NCBI GenBank assembly: GCA_018816525.1
Contig: JAHIVV010000063.1
Location: 1 to 45,765, forward strand
Direction: 5' to 3'
Origin: Elusimicrobiota bacterium
GTDB lineage: Bacteria > Elusimicrobiota > Endomicrobiia > CG1-02-37-114 > XYA2-FULL-39-19
DNA: 45,765 nt
Shown: positions 41,701 through 45,765 of the stretch, one piece after another
Position numbering within the stretch: position 1 is the stretch's first letter
How the letters are laid out: each line of letters starts with the position of its first letter
Notes under the pieces: generated by a model
What the model was told of the DNA's origin: nothing
Databases searched by the model: none
Seen by the model: the letters and a program-made list of their open reading frames with translations, nothing else
Made by a program: the position numbers and the translations under genes

Positions 41701-44198
41701 GGAAAATCGACTCCCGAAGTAGTTTGTCCCGGTTGAACGGTAATATTAGCGATAGAAGAAGAAATTATAACAATGTTTGAACCATTAAAAGTCGGATAAT
41801 AAGCATATACCTTATAGCTTAGCGAGCCGTTGCCTATAACTTCAATAGAGTATGTCCCGTTTTCATTGCTGTTTGATACAAAATAAGGATCACCTGAAAG
41901 TGTGGCTATGCTCAAAGCGGGCGGGATCCCGGCAATAGTTTGAGTGCTTGCGATAAGTAATACTCCGGTTTTAATTAGCTCACCTGAAGATGTAACCGTT
42001 CCAGCAATTTTACCTAAGGTGCCTGTGATAGTAAATGTACTAGAGAAAACTGAACATCCTATAGTAATAGTGACAGTGCTTTTAGAGGGAACAGATGATT
42101 CTTTTGAACTTAAAATTGGTTGGATATAATATACACCAGTAGATAAATTTATAATTTGAAATCTACCGTCTGTTTCAGAAATACTTTCACCTCTTGTCCA
42201 GCCATCTACATCTTGCGCTGTGAAAACTATGTCCGGGACAGGATTTACGCCGTCTCTTGTGGTTAAGCCCGTAACCTTTCCTCCTTGGGAAAGGGAAAAA
42301 TCAATTCCGGAAATAATCTCTCCCTGTCTTATTTCAATATTGTCTTTGGTTGCTGTAATATAGTTCGGATTATAATTTTCAGGGTTAGCAGTAACATTAT
42401 AAGTTCCGGTGCCTAGTTTTATAAAATAATACCCAGCGCTATTCACATATTCTGTCACAAAACCAGCATTAACTTTAATAGGCGGCGAGATTACATTGCC
42501 AAGCGCGGCAGTTACTTTTCCGCTTATATACCCCTGGGACATATTTTCTGATAGAATAAATGCGCAAGTGCAGCCGGCAACTTCCCAGACCGGGGTAGTA
42601 GCGCTGTTAGGAACACCGACTAAACCATTTGGAATTATTGTAACATTAGAAATTTCTAAACATTTATCACCCGTTGATATTATTACTATCCAGGTGCCCG
42701 TAGCAACTGAAGTTAACTCAAATTTACTTGCGGGAGGGGAACCAACAAGACGTGCGACAGTTCCGGCTGAAAGGCCGTCGCTTGCCGTGACAAACGCTTC
42801 TACCGGAACACCGGAAGCAACTGGTTCTGAGTTAGAACTATTTTTTGGCGGATAAATTAGAGGTTTGGGAGATATAAAATCTATATTGTTGTTATTTGAA
42901 TCATAGCATCTGCCAATTCCTTCAATTACCTCTGAAGGACGTGACCTGCGGACAAGTTGTTCTCCTTTTTCAAAACCACTGAATTCATTTTTACCATCAG
43001 TTTCAAAAATCGGGGCTGTTTTTGCGCCGCTGTTCCAATCCCAGCCGACTACATCTATCCAGGAATTATCCGAGATATAGTAAATACCAATGCCGCCGCA
43101 ACCTATATTGTCATCTTCTCTGCATTTAATAGCATTAGTGGTGCTACTAAATACTGCATCTGCAGTTCTTGTAATACCACAAGCATTTACTGTAACAGTA
43201 TTTGCGATTAAATAATAACATTTTGATTGAATGGCGGAGGAAATATAATTTATTGGAATGTCCGCCGGCGCTGGCAAATCTTGTACCTGATATTTTAATC
43301 CGATTATTGGAATAGAACTAATTGCAATTTGCCAGGTATAAGTTGTTGGGTTAAAAAGTTCTACGTATTCCTGATTAGTCCCGGCAGTCTCTGTACTTGC
43401 CACCACCTGAGAAATAACAATGTGGTCATTTAACCACACCTCTCCAACAACTGTTCCTGAACTCATAGGTGCTAACTCGAAATTTATAGTGGTTGTCTGG
43501 CTTGGTCCGATTGAAAGCGGTATGCTCTGTGAAAAATATCCCCAGGCAGAAGCCATAATCGTATAATTACCATTTAATAAAGTAATGGCATAATTCCCTG
43601 AGGTGTCAGTCATATTCATCCAAGTTGCATTCTCAACTATTGATACAGCGGCATCTGGAATATTTGTTGAAGTACCTGCTTTTTTTACATTACCATTAAC
43701 TACTGCATTATACCTTTTTGTATCAGGATTAGCAGCTACACTGCGTATTTGTATCTTTTTTTTACTTCCGCCTTCCCTCCAAACAACTGTTGCTGTAATA
43801 AGTTTCATCCCTGCTTCAGGTGTCGTTGGAGAAAAGGTTTGTAGTTCTCCGTTTATTTCCTGAACTACTTGAACATAAGTCATTCGTTCAAAAGATATTC
43901 CGCCTTCTAAAATGGTTTCACGCGGATAATATTGTGTATCATAGGGAATTGCAGGTGAAAAATCAGTAAAATAAGCAGGTGAAACAGTGATTAATAGTTT
44001 ATAATATGAAAGTGATTTTAATATGTTAATTTTTTCCTGCGCAAGGTTTGTAGCTAATGTTTTTGCCTTAGAGCTGTACAAAGCTTTTGAAATATTACCA
44101 AAAGTTCCAATATAGACAAGAATAACCGTAGTTAATATTACCAAGGCCACCATTATTTCTATTAAAGTGAAACCTTTTTCACAATTCTTTTTCATCAT
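41694..44198 (-). CDS. Giant PilV-like prepilin with repeated beta-sandwich and lamin-tail-like domains
   Basis: 834 residues from the ATG at 44198, chosen by an AGGTG site (a GTG three codons earlier is possible). Prepilin motif: KG-FTLIEIMVALVILTTVILV. The body resembles PilV/GspI up to about residue 165. It then carries a carboxypeptidase-regulatory-like domain (PDAAVSIVENATW, DTSGNYAITLLNGNYTI), a lamin-tail-like domain (VISQVVASTETAGTNQEYVE, then LFNPTTYTW, and WIDVVGWDWNSG), and at least two further regulatory-like repeats near the end (GYISGKVTAALG, GKIAGTVTSSG). Minor pilins are usually 150-250 residues, so this one probably displays an adhesive or binding module at the pilus tip. Confidence 0.82.
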   Translation of the reverse strand: MMKKNCEKGFTLIEIMVALVILTTVILVYIGTFGNISKALYSSKAKTLATNLAQEKINILKSLSYYKLLITVSPAYFTDFSPAIPYDTQYYPRETILEGGISFERMTYVQVVQEINGELQTFSPTTPEAGMKLITATVVWREGGSKKKIQIRSVAANPDTKRYNAVVNGNVKKAGTSTNIPDAAVSIVENATWMNMTDTSGNYAITLLNGNYTIMASAWGYFSQSIPLSIGPSQTTTINFELAPMSSGTVVGEVWLNDHIVISQVVASTETAGTNQEYVELFNPTTYTWQIAISSIPIIGLKYQVQDLPAPADIPINYISSAIQSKCYYLIANTVTVNACGITRTADAVFSSTTNAIKCREDDNIGCGGIGIYYISDNSWIDVVGWDWNSGAKTAPIFETDGKNEFSGFEKGEQLVRRSRPSEVIEGIGRCYDSNNNNIDFISPKPLIYPPKNSSNSEPVASGVPVEAFVTASDGLSAGTVARLVGSPPASKFELTSVATGTWIVIISTGDKCLEISNVTIIPNGLVGVPNSATTPVWEVAGCTCAFILSENMSQGYISGKVTAALGNVISPPIKVNAGFVTEYVNSAGYYFIKLGTGTYNVTANPENYNPNYITATKDNIEIRQGEIISGIDFSLSQGGKVTGLTTRDGVNPVPDIVFTAQDVDGWTRGESISETDGRFQIINLSTGVYYIQPILSSKESSVPSKSTVTITIGCSVFSSTFTITGTLGKIAGTVTSSGELIKTGVLLIASTQTIAGIPPALSIATLSGDPYFVSNSNENGTYSIEVIGNGSLSYKVYAYYPTFNGSNIVIISSSIANITVQPGQTTSGVDFPW

Positions 44199-44269
44199 TC
44201 TTAACACCTGTTTAGTAATCTTATTAATTAAAATTTTGGGAACAACCCGGGAAAAGCATTCACCAATTT

Positions 44270-45442
44270 TTAACTGACATCATATATTACTAACCCTGCC
44301 GGAACCTTCGGATAAAAATATGTGGTTTTTTGCGGCATTATTTTGCCTTTTTTTGACAGCGTATAAATGTCTTTGATTGTAGGCGCTTCCAATAAGAATG
44401 CGTACCCCTGGATTTCCTGCGCTTTCTTAATTGCTTCACCGAGGTCCTTGGTATAAAAAATGTTTCCCGGGTCAGTTTCGTTCAGTACAAATTCCTGTAA
44501 AACAATAGCGCCGATAGAAAGTTCCAGTTTGTTTTTAATTTTATTTTCGGAAAAACCTTTTTTAAGTTTTAGTACTTTAAATTCACCATTGCAATAACAA
44601 ACAATTTGAGGTTTTGATTTTCCATCCCAGTGGGTAAGCGTGAAATGTTTATTGATTTTTTCCTGTATGTCCGGATAGGCCCTGATAACCCGGTGAGTTG
44701 GAAGAAGTACCAGCCCCGGGTCTTCTATAGCGCAAAGAAACGCGAGAATGTAGTTATAAGGAGCGTTGTTATCATATTTTTTGTTTTTCCTCTCCATGAG
44801 TTCTTTATACAACAGTCCAGTACTGCACCTATGGTGCCCGTCTGCAATTACCAGGGAAACATTTTTCAGCTTATTTGTTAAATCGGAAATTGTTTTCTGG
44901 CCATTGATAACCCAGAACCTGTGAGTAATATTTTCTTTGTCCAGCTGCGTGAATTCTATAGGTTTATTTTTTTTGGAAACATTTAGCACTAATTTTGTTA
45001 TTGACTTTGTTTTGTCGGGGAAAATGCAGAAAATCGGGCTGGTATTAATTTTTAGTTCTTTTAAAAGCTCAAAACGGCGGTCAATGTGTTTCTGGATTGT
45101 TTTCTCATGCCCGTGAATTGATTTCTCATCCAGTTCTAAAGCGGCAAAAAAGCCGGTGCGTTTAAAAACCCGGCCCTTTAGGTCAAATTCCTGCTGATAA
45201 AGATATATTGAAGGTGTTTTTTCTTTGGCAAGTATGTTATTTTTAAGCCAGGTATTAAGGAATTTTTTTGCTTTTTTATTGCTTTCCGGGAGTTCAATAT
45301 TTACAAAATTGTTTGCCGAAAGGGAAGTAAGTTTTTTTCTTTGTTCTTCTGAAATTATATCATAGGGCGGGCAGATAAGATTTTTAAGGTTTTTTGAGCC
45401 TTTAATGTACCGGATGCCTTTAAAAGGAATTATTTTAGCCAT
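44270..45442 (-). CDS. DUF1015-family protein
   Basis: A 390-residue cytosolic protein of unknown function. Family marks are IIPFKGIRYI at the start, PPYDIISEEQRKKL, KRTGFFAAL, HGHEKTIQKHIDRRFEL, and VIADGHHRCSTGLLYKEL (family pattern 'iaDGHHRy.TAl'; here Cys replaces the usual Tyr). DUF1015 genes often neighbour serine or one-carbon genes; here the upstream partner is a phosphodiesterase. The AGGAGGG ribosome site overlaps the stop of that upstream gene, so they form an operon. Confidence 0.92.
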   Translation of the reverse strand: MAKIIPFKGIRYIKGSKNLKNLICPPYDIISEEQRKKLTSLSANNFVNIELPESNKKAKKFLNTWLKNNILAKEKTPSIYLYQQEFDLKGRVFKRTGFFAALELDEKSIHGHEKTIQKHIDRRFELLKELKINTSPIFCIFPDKTKSITKLVLNVSKKNKPIEFTQLDKENITHRFWVINGQKTISDLTNKLKNVSLVIADGHHRCSTGLLYKELMERKNKKYDNNAPYNYILAFLCAIEDPGLVLLPTHRVIRAYPDIQEKINKHFTLTHWDGKSKPQIVCYCNGEFKVLKLKKGFSENKIKNKLELSIGAIVLQEFVLNETDPGNIFYTKDLGEAIKKAQEIQGYAFLLEAPTIKDIYTLSKKGKIMPQKTTYFYPKVPAGLVIYDVS

Positions 45443-45455
45443 TTAAATATCCCTC

Positions 45456-45765
45456 CTAGGGATATTTCATCCAAAGCGAATCATCTTCAAACCTGTATAT
45501 TTTTGCTTCGAATTTATGTTCGGTTAAATCAAGCACCGCATAGCTCATTGGTTTGCCGCGGTCGTCGCCTAATTTCAAATGGCCCGGGTTTATCCACACA
45601 ACGCCGCTGATATCAGTTTCAATCTTAGGTATGTGAGTATGCCCATAAAGAACAATATCCGCCTTTGCGTTTTTTACAAGTTCTTCAGGGCTTGCCAGCC
45701 CGGGCAGGTCGTTGCTGTGTTTATGGGGAGTGTGTGTAATCAGGATTTTTTTGCCGCAATATTCG
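45456..45765 (-). CDS. YfcE/MJ0936-type metallophosphoesterase, C-terminal part (partial)
   Basis: The frame enters from the window edge and ends at TAG 45458-45456 (103 codons). It contains ILITHTPHKHSND, ADIVLYGHTHIPKIE (the GHTH metal-binding motif) and WINPGHLKLGDDRGKPMSYA (the NPGS-type motif, here NPGH). These are the C-terminal motifs of small calcineurin-like phosphodiesterases. The N-terminal metal-binding half lies beyond the window. Confidence 0.9.
   Translation of the reverse strand, partial: EYCGKKILITHTPHKHSNDLPGLASPEELVKNAKADIVLYGHTHIPKIETDISGVVWINPGHLKLGDDRGKPMSYAVLDLTEHKFEAKIYRFEDDSLWMKYP

Noticed and set aside
41944-43211. Several plus-strand open frames across the giant prepilin gene.
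   Set aside because: The minus-strand frame has a clear prepilin leader and repeated domains; the plus-strand frames lack ribosome sites and family resemblance.

Overview
The window is a densely packed, moderately AT-rich bacterial chromosome segment. The organism is probably Gram-negative: it has a TolC remnant, a MacA/MacB pair and type IV prepilins. It is probably also anaerobic or microaerophilic, with a 2-oxoacid:ferredoxin oxidoreductase and several radical SAM enzymes. The protein mix is reminiscent of uncultured lineages such as Elusimicrobiota, Firestonebacteria or Omnitrophota, but no taxonomic marker here decides this. Two parS-like sites plus parA and parB suggest that the centre of the window lies in the origin-proximal half of the chromosome. 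No rRNA, tRNA or CRISPR array was recognised.

Layout. (1) 1-3.0 kb: a decayed efflux operon, with the C-terminus of a TolC-like protein, an intact macA, and a macB that has lost its permease end and runs into a PGPGW-like membrane domain. (2) 3.0-9.6 kb: a radical SAM protein, an APC permease, a DedA fragment, nadK-recN and a spore-photoproduct-lyase-like radical SAM protein. (3) 9.7-14.4 kb: a DHDPS-family aldolase, an atypical SDR, a GNAT, nagB with a strong promoter and terminator, a structured non-coding stretch, and a broken Gfo/Idh gene. (4) 14.4-23.8 kb: a block for ferredoxin-linked 2-oxoacid oxidation and lipoate-dependent glycine cleavage (vorD-vorB-vorA, gcvH-gcvPA-gcvPB, lplA, lpd, a lipB-lipA fusion). 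Neither the oxidoreductase gamma subunit nor gcvT is present. A roughly 165-nt imperfect hairpin precedes the lipB-lipA gene, and a shortened PstS-like lipoprotein follows it. (5) 23.9-29.4 kb: transporters (DUF1646, AI-2E, ZIP), a HAD phosphatase, an AlkD-like protein and a tRNA-dihydrouridine synthase. (6) 28.4-38.4 kb: the chromosome-partition neighbourhood, with two parS-like sites, parA, then a 5.8-kb insert (hydrolase, DUF4143 ATPase under a palindromic operator, broken EamA gene, Cys-rich protein, alcohol dehydrogenase, 5'-nucleotidase), then parB and a kinase-less PASTA protein. (7) 38.5-45.8 kb, minus strand: rlmN, a pilus operon headed by an 800+-residue prepilin, DUF1015 and a phosphodiesterase.

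Two themes run through the window. First, at least six genes appear to be products of sizeable deletions (TolC, MacB, DedA, Gfo/Idh, PstS-like, EamA), several of them still in frame. This suggests ongoing deletional genome reduction or, less happily, assembly artefacts. Second, several transcription units have a recognisable -10 box only 6-14 nt before the ATG and no Shine-Dalgarno sequence. These look like leaderless or near-leaderless transcripts, and they coexist with genes that have good GGAGG sites.
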